A stretch of 64,000 nt of DNA, from NCBI RefSeq assembly GCF_023370075.1, contig NZ_CP097149.1:1-64000 (forward strand), written 5' to 3'. Below the pieces are notes generated by a model that was given only the letters and a program-made list of their open reading frames with translations, was not told where the DNA came from and did not search any database. Origin of the DNA: Deinococcus sp. QL22 (lineage in GTDB: Bacteria > Deinococcota > Deinococci > Deinococcales > Deinococcaceae). The translations under genes were made by a program, and so were the position numbers. Shown one piece after another: positions 1 through 10,001 of the stretch (position 1 is its first letter; each line of letters opens with the position of its first letter).

Positions 1-1
1 A

Positions 2-943
2 ACCTTCCCGTTCCTGGGCCGCGAATACAACATGCCCTTTAAAGCGGAAGGCTTCGAGGCCCGCAGCGAGGAACTGCAAGAAGGCGCACGCCTGCCCACG
101 CTGCTGCAACTGTTTAACGTGGGCACGGACGGCGCGACCGTTATGAGCCTCGGCCTGATTTTTGGTCTGATTGCTTTTGCACTGGGCCGCTGGATTCTGG
201 GACGCCGCAAGGTCAAAAACGGCACGCTGCTGGCCCTGATCGCTGGATTGGTCATCGGCGTGGTCACGTGGCGCGTAGGCATCCCGGTACAAATTGCAGG
301 CAGCCAACTGAACGCTTCGTTCCTGATCGCACTGATCTGTGTGGCCGCCTTCGGCACGTTGATGTGGCGTACTGCTACCGGATACGCGCTGCGTGCGGTG
401 GGCCTGTCGCCCAAAGCGGCGGAATACGGCGGCATCAGCGTGGCCCGCAACACCATCTTGGCCATGACCTTTGCCGGAATGTTTGCAGGCCTGGCAGGCA
501 CGCACTACGTCAACGGCGGAGCACTCGACGAATACCGCCTGAAGGGAAACATGCCCGCCAACGTGGGCTTCGACGGCATCGCGGTAGCGCTGATGGGGCA
601 AAGCACTCCAGTGGGCGTGGTGGCCGCCAGCGTCTTGTTCGGCACCATCGACACGGGCGGCATCGACGTCGACCTGAAGCTGGAAAAAATCAACAAAGAC
701 ATCGTGACGGTGCTGAAGGCCCTGATCGTGCTGTTTATCGCGGCAGGCGGATTCCTCAGTCGCCGCGTGACCGATCCGCCGCCCCCGCAACTGCTGAAGG
801 CTGTAGAAGCCACAGGCAAACCCGATGCAGCGCAGCTAGACGTAAGTTTGGCCAAGGCCGAACACGGTACGCCGCTGCCCCGTGTCGATCAACCCAGTGT
901 CGGTCAATCTTCCGAGAGTAAGACCCGCGAAGGGGGCAAGTAA
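2..943 (+). CDS. ABC importer permease, BmpB/YufP-like (5' end outside window)
   Basis: Membrane subunit of an ABC importer of the BPD_transp_2 class, related to the nucleoside/BMP-type permease YufP. The frame is open to the left edge: codons before the first Met at 32 (read TFPFLGREYN) look coding, so the start is outside the window. Several hydrophobic spans follow (around residues 36-53, 62-80, 95-110 counted from that Met), then the family-like stretch GLSPKAAEYGGISV and a long membrane half ending near residue 245. The C-terminal 55 residues are polar. Its stop TAA is followed at once by the ATG of the second permease, so the two are co-translated and probably form a heterodimer. The ATPase and lipoprotein receptor would be upstream, outside the window. 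The substrate is inferred only from the family. Confidence 0.88.
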   Translation, partial: TFPFLGREYNMPFKAEGFEARSEELQEGARLPTLLQLFNVGTDGATVMSLGLIFGLIAFALGRWILGRRKVKNGTLLALIAGLVIGVVTWRVGIPVQIAGSQLNASFLIALICVAAFGTLMWRTATGYALRAVGLSPKAAEYGGISVARNTILAMTFAGMFAGLAGTHYVNGGALDEYRLKGNMPANVGFDGIAVALMGQSTPVGVVAASVLFGTIDTGGIDVDLKLEKINKDIVTVLKALIVLFIAAGGFLSRRVTDPPPPQLLKAVEATGKPDAAQLDVSLAKAEHGTPLPRVDQPSVGQSSESKTREGGK

Positions 944-1858
944 ATGCAAGACCTTCTCGCTCAAATTTTTGGCGTATCCTTTCTCGCCATCTTTATTCGC
1001 TCCTTTGTGCCGCTGCTGCTTACGGCGCTCGGCGGCCTCTTTTCAGAACGCAGCGGCGTGGTCAACATCGCGCTAGAAGGCCTGATTATTTTCGGCGCAC
1101 TCAGCGGCGCAATTATTACCAAGCAGATCGAGCCTGCGCTGGGGCCGCTGTCGCCCTGGGTGGGCTGGCTGGCCGGAGCCTTCGTGGGCGGATTCGTGGC
1201 CTGGATTCACGCGCTGCTCAGCATCAAATACCGCGCCGATCAGGTCATCAGCGGCACGGCCATCAATCTGCTCGCCTTGGGTGTACCGCCCGTCATTCTG
1301 GCCGCCCTGTACGGCAGCAGCACCGAAAGCCCCAAGGTGGACTACGGCCTGCCGCTGTGGGGCGTGGGCGAACTGCGGTTCTCGCCGCCCGTGTATTTCG
1401 CCTTTATCGCGGTGGCCGTCATCTGGTATGTGATGTACAAAACCCCGTATGGGTTGCGCCTGCGCGCCACCGGCGAACAACCCGGAGCCGCCGCCAGCAT
1501 GGGCGTGAATGTCCGGAAGATGCGCTACAGCGCCGTTGTATTGTCCGGTGTGTTGGCGGGCACGGCGGGCGTGTTCCTCAGCATCGGCAACCTCGATTCC
1601 TACGTGCGGAACATGAGCGCTGGCATGGGTTTTATCGCACTGGCCGCCCTGATTTTCGGGCAGTGGAAACCACTGGGCGTGCTAGGGGCCACCATTTTGT
1701 TTGGCTTCCTGCAAGCCCTGTCCATCCAACTGGGCGGTACCGATCTGCTGCCGCCCACGCTGGTATCGGCCTTGCCGTTCGTGGTCACCATCATCGCGCT
1801 GATCTTTACAGGTCGCAGCGCCGCACCCAAAGCCCTGGGCAAACCGCTCGACGGCTGA
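944..1858 (+). CDS. ABC importer permease, YufQ-like
   Basis: Second permease of the same importer, 304 residues. It is hydrophobic throughout, with about eight spans and the BPD_transp_2 signature region YGLRLRATGEQPGAAASMG near residues 168-186, followed by the coupling-type segment. It starts with no gap after the stop of the preceding permease, behind a GGGGG-rich ribosome site at 932-938. An imperfect hairpin lies about 60 bases downstream, so this is probably the last gene of its operon. YufP/YufQ pairs import nucleosides or related compounds in other bacteria. Nothing here fixes the substrate. Confidence 0.9.
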   Translation: MQDLLAQIFGVSFLAIFIRSFVPLLLTALGGLFSERSGVVNIALEGLIIFGALSGAIITKQIEPALGPLSPWVGWLAGAFVGGFVAWIHALLSIKYRADQVISGTAINLLALGVPPVILAALYGSSTESPKVDYGLPLWGVGELRFSPPVYFAFIAVAVIWYVMYKTPYGLRLRATGEQPGAAASMGVNVRKMRYSAVVLSGVLAGTAGVFLSIGNLDSYVRNMSAGMGFIALAALIFGQWKPLGVLGATILFGFLQALSIQLGGTDLLPPTLVSALPFVVTIIALIFTGRSAAPKALGKPLDG

Positions 1859-1917
1859 TCGTGCGCCAAGCAAGGCTGTAAACTCAGGCCGACACACCAC
1901 CTTCAATCCTGTGCACG

Positions 1918-1958
1918 ACAAAGCGGCAGCCCGGAATAGCTCTGGGCCGCCGCTTTGT
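1918..1958 (+). terminator. hairpin ending the permease operon
   Basis: A 15-bp stem with one mismatch: arms ACAAAGCGGCAGCCC and GGGCCGCCGCTTTGT around a loop of about 11 nt. The downstream tract is only CTTTGTTG, so it is a weak or factor-assisted terminator. It lies about 60 bp past the stop of the second permease. Confidence 0.6.
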
Positions 1959-2101
1959 TGAGCGTCCAGCAGACTGTTACAGACTGTACGGACTCGGAGA
2001 GAAGGGATATGGGACGATGCCAAGTGGCTTCCAAGTCAATCTATGCATCTGCCTCGACAGGGCCACAACAATCATGATGAAGAAAGCGTAAGGTGGTGTA
2101 C

Positions 2102-3124
2102 ATGAGCTTCGGTTCGACCCTCAAACTAGCCCGCGAAGCCCAAGGCCTCAGCACCCAAGAGTTGTCGCTGAAAACCAAAATTCGCGGTGACTATCTGCGT
2201 GCGCTGGAGGAAGGCAACACTGCGCTGTTGCCAGAGCGCACCTTTGCCCGCTCTTATTTGCAACGGTATGCTCGCGAATTGGGGGTAGACCCAGCCCCCC
2301 TGCTGACCGATTTTGACCGCCTGTTGCCTGCCTCGCCCGAAATCGCGCAGTCGTTGCAGAGTCAAACGGTACGAAATCAGGTCGGTCGGCGCGGTTTGGC
2401 GCTGGGGCCAGCAGCTTTGGCTGGGTTGGCCAGCGCCGCCGTGGTTCTGGGCGCAGCCGGATACTACTTATTCAATCGTCCAAGCGCCGCGCCCGTGCCC
2501 ACCGCTGTTGTCACGCCGCAGGAGATTCCGGCCACCACGCGTGCTCTGGCCCGCACCGTGCGCCTGACCGTCAGCAGCGTGCCGCCCGGTGCACGGGTCT
2601 TTTTGGATAATCGTGATTTAGGCAAAACACCCGTCAAATCGTTCCCTGTAGATGCCCGCCAAAACGCTGTTCTCCGTGTGGAATACAGCGGTCGGCAGAC
2701 CATCGATCAAACCATTTCGCTGCAAACCGGGCGCAACTTGCGAGCGCGGTTGCTGCCGACTTCGCAGGGTAAGAGCAGCTTGGCCGACCTTAATGCGCCG
2801 CAGCAGGCCACGCCCAAACCCGCAGCGGGCACACCTGCCCAAAGCAGCGCATCTCGGAACGAACAGGCACTCAAACCAGCCACGCCTGCGGCCACACCAA
2901 CTGCCGCCGTGCGCGTTACCTTTTCCGCTCCCTCGTGGACACGCATCACCGACAAAACGGGCCGCCTGTTATTCGAGGGCACGCCCGCCGCCGGAACCAC
3001 CAAAGCCTTCCCAGCGGGCGTGGTCATCCGGACTGGCAATGCCGGAGCCGTCAGCGTCAGCGTGAACGGCGGCGCGGCCTTGGCTATGGGCGGCAGCGGG
3101 CGCGTGGTGACCCGTTCGTTCTAG
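2102..3124 (+). CDS. RodZ-like membrane protein: HTH, one TM, PEGA, DUF4115
   Basis: 340 residues. The N-terminal 80 residues are a RodZ-type Cro/C1 helix-turn-helix (LKLAREAQGLSTQELSLKTK, then YLRALEEG and RTFARSYLQRYAREL). One membrane helix follows at about 100-125. A PEGA domain lies at about 150-215 (VSSVPPGARVFLDNRDLG), then a Pro/Ala/Thr-rich linker, and a C-terminal DUF4115 fold at about 265-340 (SWTRITDKTGRLLFEG). RodZ links MreB to the cell wall in rods. In a coccus or short rod this could be a RodZ homologue or an envelope-sensing regulator. ATG 2102 is preferred over GTG 2093/2096 because the AAGGTGG ribosome site (2090-2096) would lie inside the longer forms. The PEGA insert is unusual for RodZ. 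Confidence 0.8.
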   Translation: MSFGSTLKLAREAQGLSTQELSLKTKIRGDYLRALEEGNTALLPERTFARSYLQRYARELGVDPAPLLTDFDRLLPASPEIAQSLQSQTVRNQVGRRGLALGPAALAGLASAAVVLGAAGYYLFNRPSAAPVPTAVVTPQEIPATTRALARTVRLTVSSVPPGARVFLDNRDLGKTPVKSFPVDARQNAVLRVEYSGRQTIDQTISLQTGRNLRARLLPTSQGKSSLADLNAPQQATPKPAAGTPAQSSASRNEQALKPATPAATPTAAVRVTFSAPSWTRITDKTGRLLFEGTPAAGTTKAFPAGVVIRTGNAGAVSVSVNGGAALAMGGSGRVVTRSF

Positions 3125-3170
3125 GGCCAGAATCGCAGCAGTGCAAAAAATGTAGGGCAGTAAATAGAGA

Positions 3171-3203
3171 GAGGCCCGCCAGACAGTTCATCTGGCGGGC
3201 CTC
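3171..3203. terminator. bidirectional hairpin between convergent genes
   Basis: A perfect 13-bp stem, GAGGCCCGCCAGA / TCTGGCGGGCCTC, with a 7-nt loop. It lies between the RodZ-like gene (+) and the acyl-CoA dehydrogenase (-). There is no clear T-run on either side. Confidence 0.6.
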
Positions 3204-3217
3204 CTCATCAGCGCTCC

Positions 3218-4423
3218 TTAATCAGCAAATCGCTTCAGCACGTCCCGGCTGATCACGAGGCGCTGCACTTCATCCGTGCCTTCACCGATTCGGGTCAGGC
3301 GGTTGTCGCGCCAGAAGCGTTCTACGGGATATTCCTTCACATAGCCGTAACCGCCAAGCATCTGAATAGCCTCGTCGCAGGCCTCGACGCCCACAGTGGT
3401 CGCATACAACTTGGCGCGGGCCACGGCTGCCGTAAAGTTCATTCCCGCGTCTTTCAGGTCGGCGGCCTTGCGAATCAGCAGGCGGGCGGCTTCCAGTTTG
3501 GTGTCCATATCGGCCAACCGGAAGCTGATGTTCTGGTTCAGGGCAATGGGCTTGCCAAACTGCTGACGCTCCAGCGTGTACTTGACGGCGTACTCGAAGG
3601 CGGCGCGGCCCAGGCCGAGGCCCATCGCGGCAATACCCACGCGTCCGCCGTCCAGCACCTTCATCACGTCCTTGAAGGCGTTGCCCCGCTCACCCAACAG
3701 GGCGTCGGCGGGCAGATGAATGTCTTCAAAAATCAGTTGGGCGGTGTCGCTGCTGCGCAGGCCGAGTTTGTCTTCCTTGCGCCCAATAGAAAAACCCGTG
3801 ACCTCATCGCGGTTAAAGACAAAAGCGCTGATGCCGTCGTTTTTGCCTTTGCCCTCGCGGGCGGCGTCAGTGCGGGCCAGAATCACGTAGGTGCCCCCCA
3901 CGCTGCCCTGCGTAATAAAGTTCTTGGAACCGTTGAGAATCCAGCTTCCGTCAGGCTGTTCGGCGGCGCGGGTTTGCAGGCCGCCGCTATCGCTGCCGCT
4001 GCCGGGTTCGGTCAGCCCCCACGCACCCAACTTGGCCGCGCTTGCCAGCGCAGGCAAAAACTTCTGCTTCTGCGCCTCGGTGCCGCCCACCAGAATGTGC
4101 CCCTGACACAGCGAATTGTGAGACGCCACAGTCAGACACAGGCTGCCGTCGACTGCCGCAATTTCCTCGATGATCATGGCAAACGTGGCCGTATCCAGCG
4201 CCGTGCCGCCGTATTCCTCCGGCGTCTGTGCTCCCATGATGCCCATGTCGCCCAGTTCCTTCACGATCTGCATCGGAAATTCGCTGGTCTGGTCGCGCTC
4301 GGCGGCACCGGGTTCCACTTTGTTTTTGAGGAAGCTCTTGAGGGCGCTGATAATGCTGCGCTGGTCGTCGTTCATGGGTTCGACGTTGGGGCTGGGGGTG
4401 GGACGGTTCAGGGTGCTGGTCAT
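3218..4423 (-). CDS. acyl-CoA dehydrogenase
   Basis: 401 residues, full family length. It oxidises an acyl-CoA to the enoyl-CoA with FAD, passing electrons to ETF. Visible features are the flavin/substrate region [17 protein letters not shown] (about 155-171), the middle-domain pattern [10 protein letters not shown], the C-terminal helices with [12 protein letters not shown], and [20 protein letters not shown] at the end. The last motif carries Glu at the SCAD/MCAD catalytic-base position. The start is fixed by CCGGAGG 5 nt upstream. Downstream neighbours in the same direction are a carboxyltransferase and CoA-transferase, which suggests leucine or branched/short-chain acyl-CoA breakdown. The exact chain specificity cannot be read. 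Confidence 0.93.
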   Translation of the reverse strand: MTSTLNRPTPSPNVEPMNDDQRSIISALKSFLKNKVEPGAAERDQTSEFPMQIVKELGDMGIMGAQTPEEYGGTALDTATFAMIIEEIAAVDGSLCLTVASHNSLCQGHILVGGTEAQKQKFLPALASAAKLGAWGLTEPGSGSDSGGLQTRAAEQPDGSWILNGSKNFITQGSVGGTYVILARTDAAREGKGKNDGISAFVFNRDEVTGFSIGRKEDKLGLRSSDTAQLIFEDIHLPADALLGERGNAFKDVMKVLDGGRVGIAAMGLGLGRAAFEYAVKYTLERQQFGKPIALNQNISFRLADMDTKLEAARLLIRKAADLKDAGMNFTAAVARAKLYATTVGVEACDEAIQMLGGYGYVKEYPVERFWRDNRLTRIGEGTDEVQRLVISRDVLKRFAD

Positions 4424-4520
4424 GTGGAGCCTCCGGGGAGTGGGTGATGTGGTGGCGTGGGTGGTGTGTCTAAGGTGCTGGGGCGGTTGGGTTTCTGGCG
4501 GGCAGATCAGCTAGAGCAGG

Positions 4521-4575
4521 CGTCCTAGTCGCTCAATCTCTTCTCAGTCTCTTAGACCCTCGACCCCTAGACTGC
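4521..4575 (+). repeat. intergenic repeat family A, copy 1
   Basis: Contains TTCTCAGTCTCTTAGACCCT followed by CGACCCCTAGAC, built from degenerate units like CCTTAGAC. Similar blocks lie at 21788, 45255 (reverse), 46919, 55186 (reverse) and 63911. It lies between the carboxyltransferase stop and the acyl-CoA dehydrogenase start. Confidence 0.55.
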
Positions 4576-4577
4576 TC

Positions 4578-6245
<1,668 letters not shown>

Positions 6246-6301
6246 GAAGCCTCCGGGGGATTGCCCGTGGAGAGGGGCAGGGCAGTTGAGATGGGATCAG
6301 T

Positions 6302-6319
6302 CTAACAAACGCTTGTTAG
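6302..6319. promoter_or_regulatory. TetR-type operator upstream of the carboxyltransferase
   Basis: CTAACAAACGCTTGTTAG is an inverted repeat with 7-bp perfect arms (CTAACAA/TTGTTAG). It overlaps a possible -10 (TAGACT on the minus strand). A related site lies upstream of scoA at 7779, which suggests one repressor for both. Confidence 0.6.
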
Positions 6320-6404
6320 GAAAGCCAGGGCACGGGGTTCAGGTGGAGGGTGAGCGCCTCCGTTGCTCCACATCGCCCCCTATGAAAGGGAAAAACAACC
6401 CTCT

Positions 6405-7037
6405 CTAGTGCACCAGCACAGCTACACCGGTCTTCTCCCGCACTTCGTCCAGCGTCACGCCAGGAGCCAGTTCCACCAAGCGTAAACCGCCTTCAGTCAC
6501 GTCCAGCACGCACAGTTCGGTGATGATGCGGTCAACCACCGCTTTGCCTGTCAGGGGCAGGTCGCATTCGGCCAGAATCTTGGGTGCGCCGCCTTTGGCT
6601 GTGTGCTCCATCAGCACCACCACGCGCTGCACGCCCGCCACCAAGTCCATCGCGCCGCCCATGCCCTTCACCATTTTGCCAGGAATCATCCAGTTGGCGA
6701 GGTCGCCTGCCACGCTGACCTGCATTGCCCCCAGAATCGCCAGATTGATGTGCCCGCCCCGAATCATGGCAAAACTGTCGGCGCTGGAAAAAAAGCTGGC
6801 CCCCGGCAAGGCCGTGACGGTCTGCTTGCCCGCGTTGATCAGGTCGGCATCCACTTCCGCTTCGGTGGGAAACGGGCCGATGCCCAGGAGGCCGTTTTCG
6901 GATTGCAGCATGACCTGAATCCCGACTGGGATGTGATTGGCAACCAAGGTCGGCAGGCCGATGCCCAAGTTTACGTAAAAGCCGTCCTGCAATTCCTGCG
7001 CGGCGCGGGCGGCCATTTCATCGCGTGTCCAGGCCAT
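6405..7037 (-). CDS. scoB: 3-oxoacid CoA-transferase subunit B
   Basis: 210 residues. Subunit B of the two-subunit CoA-transferase that activates acetoacetate with succinyl-CoA or a related donor. The catalytic glutamate lies in SENGLLGIG (about residues 47-55). Other family marks are [15 protein letters not shown] near the start and the [16 protein letters not shown] region. The ATG overlaps the scoA stop by one base (TGATG), so the subunits are translationally coupled. With the carboxyltransferase next door it would handle the acetoacetate released at the end of leucine breakdown. Confidence 0.93.
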   Translation of the reverse strand: MAWTRDEMAARAAQELQDGFYVNLGIGLPTLVANHIPVGIQVMLQSENGLLGIGPFPTEAEVDADLINAGKQTVTALPGASFFSSADSFAMIRGGHINLAILGAMQVSVAGDLANWMIPGKMVKGMGGAMDLVAGVQRVVVLMEHTAKGGAPKILAECDLPLTGKAVVDRIITELCVLDVTEGGLRLVELAPGVTLDEVREKTGVAVLVH

Positions 7038-7747
7038 CAGAGGCTCACCGTCCTTTGCTCGATACGTTTTTCGGGGGCAGCATTCAGCACGAGGCGCTGA
7101 ACATAAATACCGGGGGTATGAATCTGGTCGGGGTCGAGTTCGCCCACGCCCACCAGTTCCTCCACTTCGGCCACCGTGACCCGGCCACAGGTCGCCACCA
7201 GCGGATTAAAGTTACGCGCCGTTTTGCGGAAGATCAGATTGCCCGACGCGTCGGCCTTCCACGCCTTCACCAACGCCACGTCGGCCACGATGCCGCGCTC
7301 CAGCAGGAAGGTTTGCCCGCCAAAGTCTTTGTGTTCTTTGCCCTCGGCCACCAAGGTACCGACTCCGGTTTTGGTATAGAAGCCCGGAATTCCCGCACCG
7401 CCCGCCCGCATCCGTTCGGCCAGCGTGCCCTGCGGCGTAAATTCCAGCTCCAGTTCTCCGGCCAGATATTGCCGCTCGAACTCTTTGTTCTCGCCCACAT
7501 AACTGGAAATCATTTTGCGAATCTGGCGGGTGGCGAGCAGCAAGCCCAGCCCGAAGCCGTCCACGCCCGCATTGTTGCTCACAGCGGTCAGACCGCGCAC
7601 CCCACTCTCGCGCAGGGCCAGGATCAGCGACTCGGGAATCCCGCACAGGCCGAATCCCCCCACCGCCACGGTCTGTCCATCGGCCACGATGTCCCTGAGC
7701 GCCGCTTCCGCACTTGGATACACCTTATTCAATTTAGAACTGGTCAT
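7037..7747 (-). CDS. scoA: 3-oxoacid CoA-transferase subunit A
   Basis: 236 residues. It contains the CoA-transferase family 1 glycine motif [15 protein letters not shown] (about 28-42), [15 protein letters not shown] and [16 protein letters not shown]. The start at MTSSKLN is chosen because upstream codons are atypical and because TATGCT (7756-7761, minus strand) lies 8 nt before it, a leaderless arrangement. The -35-like TTGGTC overlaps a palindromic operator, so repression at this promoter is likely. It partners with scoB. Confidence 0.93.
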   Translation of the reverse strand: MTSSKLNKVYPSAEAALRDIVADGQTVAVGGFGLCGIPESLILALRESGVRGLTAVSNNAGVDGFGLGLLLATRQIRKMISSYVGENKEFERQYLAGELELEFTPQGTLAERMRAGGAGIPGFYTKTGVGTLVAEGKEHKDFGGQTFLLERGIVADVALVKAWKADASGNLIFRKTARNFNPLVATCGRVTVAEVEELVGVGELDPDQIHTPGIYVQRLVLNAAPEKRIEQRTVSL

Positions 7748-7778
7748 AGGGTGGCAGCATAGCGAATTTGGGCGGTAG

Positions 7779-7796
7779 ACCAAACGCACGTTAGGT
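7779..7796. promoter_or_regulatory. TetR-type operator over the scoA promoter
   Basis: ACCAAACGCACGTTAGGT is an exact dyad of form ACC-N-AACG-NN-CGTT-N-GGT. It overlaps the -35-like TTGGTC (minus strand, 7778-7783), 16 nt from the -10 TATGCT. From memory, the Thermus PaaR operator is CNAACGNNCGTTNG, which this matches. A second, less symmetric site lies at 6302. Confidence 0.65.
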
Positions 7797-7866
7797 GGGC
7801 GGGGTTCTGTCGAGGCAGAGCCGAAAGTGGCGCACACTCAAGACAGGCAGCAGACGCGCCCCGTCC

Positions 7867-7872
7867 TATACT
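7867..7872 (+). promoter_or_regulatory. leaderless -10 box of the MFS transporter
   Basis: TATACT ends 8 nt before the ATG at 7881, with no ribosome site between. No strong -35 is visible. Confidence 0.5.
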
Positions 7873-7880
7873 CGCGTCAC

Positions 7881-9155
7881 ATGACCCTCTCTTCTTTACC
7901 TGCGCCCGCCGCGCCCACTGTGTCGCCGTGGACGCTCTCGGCGTTCTGGTTTGGCACGGCGTTTCACTGGCTCTTACTGCTGATCATTCTTATTCCTGCC
8001 AACGTCGTGGGCTTCGTGGGCGAGGCCAACAAGGGCACGTATCTGGGCGCTCTGACGGCGATAGGCGCGATTATGGCGCTGGTGCTGCCGCCGCTGGTAG
8101 GCGCACACTCTGACCGCACAGGCAAACGGTTGCCCTACATCCGGTTGGGCTTGGCAGTCAATCTGGCGGGCCTCGGCGTCATGGCCCTCGCTGCCTCTTT
8201 GATGACGGGCACCAACGGATTCTTCGTATATGTGTTGGGCTATTTGCTGGTGCAATTTGGCAACAATTATGCCACTGCGCCGTACAGCGCCCTCATTCCC
8301 CAACTGGTGCCGCCCGCCCTGCGTGGGCGGTACAGCGGCGCCATGGGCATGCTTCAGGCGGTGGGGCAACTGCTGGGCGCGGTGGTGGCTTTTGCGGCGG
8401 GCACGCTGAATCTGCCTGTATTCGTCTCGTTTGCAGTCATTGCGGTGGTGCTGCTGGTTCCGGCGCTGATCACCATGCGCGGCGTACCCGAAACCACCGT
8501 GCCCAGCGCGCAGGCCGTCGCCGTCAGCGGCCCCACCCTGTCCTTGAAACAACTCTTTGCCTACCAGCCCTTCTTGTGGGTGTTTATTACGCGGGTGCTG
8601 TTTGCGCTGGGCCAGTACAGCGTGCAGCCGTTCTTGCAGTACTACAGCGTAGATGTGCTGAACCAGAAAGACGGGGTGACGGCCAGTTCGCTCCTGGCTG
8701 CCTGCATCATCGTCGCCTCTATCCTCAGCGCCTTTTTAGGTGGGCGAATCAGTGACCGGGTGGGCCGAAAACCGGTGATCTATGTGGCGGGAACCACGAT
8801 GGCGGTGGCGGCCATTTTGTTGCTGATCGCGCCGGGATTCGGTACGGCGTTGGCGTTGGCTGTCGTGTTCGGCCTCGGCTTCGGCGCATTTACCAGCGTG
8901 GACTGGGCCCTCGGCAGCGACGCCATGCCCAGCGCCAAATCGTATGCCCGCGACATGGGCATCTGGCATGTGGCCTTCGTGGGGCCGCAGTTTATAGGTG
9001 CTCCACAAGGGGCTTTGCTGGACTGGGGCAACCGTCAGGGCGACAATTTGGGCTACACGCTGGTCTTCGGCATCGCTGCTGCCTTCTTCATGCTGGGGGT
9101 GTTGCTGGTTCGCAATGTGCCCGATACGGCCCACGTCAAAGCTGCTAGAGCCTAG
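7881..9155 (+). CDS. MFS transporter (12 TM)
   Basis: 424 residues with twelve hydrophobic spans. The cytoplasmic loop 2-3 motif appears as [17 protein letters not shown] (about 76-92) and its second-half copy as [18 protein letters not shown] (about 290-307). The DRTGKR motif is typical of the sugar-type MFS group (SLC45/GPH-like). Substrate unknown; carbohydrate is a guess. An upstream in-frame Met (7827) is rejected because it would lie before the -10 at 7867. It is divergent from scoA. Confidence 0.85.
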   Translation: MTLSSLPAPAAPTVSPWTLSAFWFGTAFHWLLLLIILIPANVVGFVGEANKGTYLGALTAIGAIMALVLPPLVGAHSDRTGKRLPYIRLGLAVNLAGLGVMALAASLMTGTNGFFVYVLGYLLVQFGNNYATAPYSALIPQLVPPALRGRYSGAMGMLQAVGQLLGAVVAFAAGTLNLPVFVSFAVIAVVLLVPALITMRGVPETTVPSAQAVAVSGPTLSLKQLFAYQPFLWVFITRVLFALGQYSVQPFLQYYSVDVLNQKDGVTASSLLAACIIVASILSAFLGGRISDRVGRKPVIYVAGTTMAVAAILLLIAPGFGTALALAVVFGLGFGAFTSVDWALGSDAMPSAKSYARDMGIWHVAFVGPQFIGAPQGALLDWGNRQGDNLGYTLVFGIAAAFFMLGVLLVRNVPDTAHVKAARA

Positions 9156-9269
9156 GTTCGGCGCACTCCTCACACGGTCTATCTGTTTTCTTGACTTAAG
9201 GTTCAGAAGGTATTGAGACGGTACGTCAGCCGCCAAAGTCCTGCGGAGACGGCGTGCCAAGCTCGGCCT

Positions 9270-9791
9270 ATGAGCGACCAGAACTCCGATCAAAACGCCA
9301 CAGAAACCACGCCCGAGCAGAGCATCAAGGCGGTGGCGGCCATTATCAAGGACGTGAAGTTTGCCATGCTGACCACCGTGACCTCGGAAGGCCGCCTGCA
9401 TTCGCGCCCGATGACCACTCAGGAGCAGGAGTTTGACGGCGACATCTGGTTTCTGGGCAACAAAGACGCTGAATCCACCGACGATATGCGCCACCGCCCC
9501 GAAGTGAATCTGAGCTTTTCCAATCCTGAAAAAGGCAACTATGTGAGTCTGACGGGCCGGGCAGAGCTGGTCGAAGACCGCGCCAAGTTAGACGAACTCT
9601 GGAACGACTTTTACAAGACGTACTTCGAGGGCGGCAAGGAAGATCCGAACATCCAGTTGATCAAAATTCATGCCCACGGCGCGGAATACTGGGAGAGTGA
9701 CGGCAGACTCCGCAGCTTTATTCAGATGGCGAAGGGCGCCATTACGGGCAAGCAGCAGAACATGGGCAAAAACGACACGGTGAGCCTGTAA
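9270..9791 (+). CDS. general stress protein 26-like pyridoxamine-phosphate-oxidase-fold protein
   Basis: 173 residues. The core matches the split-barrel FMN-binding family: AMLTTVTSEGRLHSRPMTTQ (about 36-55), FLGNKDAESTDDM and VNLSFSNPEKGNYVSLTGRA. Members bind FMN or flavin-like cofactors and are often stress-induced. The true enzyme PdxH is longer and has different phosphate contacts, so pyridoxine synthesis is not implied. ATG 9270 is chosen because the conserved region begins soon after it. It is monocistronic, ending in a hairpin with a T-run. Confidence 0.85.
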   Translation: MSDQNSDQNATETTPEQSIKAVAAIIKDVKFAMLTTVTSEGRLHSRPMTTQEQEFDGDIWFLGNKDAESTDDMRHRPEVNLSFSNPEKGNYVSLTGRAELVEDRAKLDELWNDFYKTYFEGGKEDPNIQLIKIHAHGAEYWESDGRLRSFIQMAKGAITGKQQNMGKNDTVSL

Positions 9792-9810
9792 AAACTGACG
9801 TGTAGGCAAG

Positions 9811-9838
9811 GCGGGTGGCTGAGGCTGCCCGCTTTTTC
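9811..9838 (+). terminator. intrinsic terminator after the PPOx-like gene
   Basis: Stem GCGGGTGGC / GCTGCCCGC with a short loop, followed by TTTTTCTT. Confidence 0.7.
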
Positions 9839-9938
9839 TTGAGCGCAGAAGGCCAGGCTCCCTCTACATGACCCTCTTTATTCCCCACCAGACAGTCTAT
9901 CGGGACACCCACAATTCAGGCCGCGTATGCTCTGCCCT

Positions 9939-10001
9939 GTGACTCCGCGACAATCCAGTGACTCCACGTGGGCCTTCTTCTGGTCTGACTTCCGCCCATG
10001 A
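9939..10001 (+). CDS. short leader ORF overlapping the EamA transporter start
   Basis: A 20-residue ORF starting at GTG, preceded 7 nt upstream by TATGCT (9926-9931), so it would be the first codon of a leaderless mRNA. Its TGA overlaps the transporter ATG (ATGA, 9998-10001), which predicts translational coupling. The last third reads TWAFFWSDF: five of nine residues are Trp or Phe. There is no independent ribosome site for the transporter, so translation of this leader may decide expression. It may instead be chance; no homologues can be checked here. Confidence 0.45.
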   Translation: MTPRQSSDSTWAFFWSDFRP

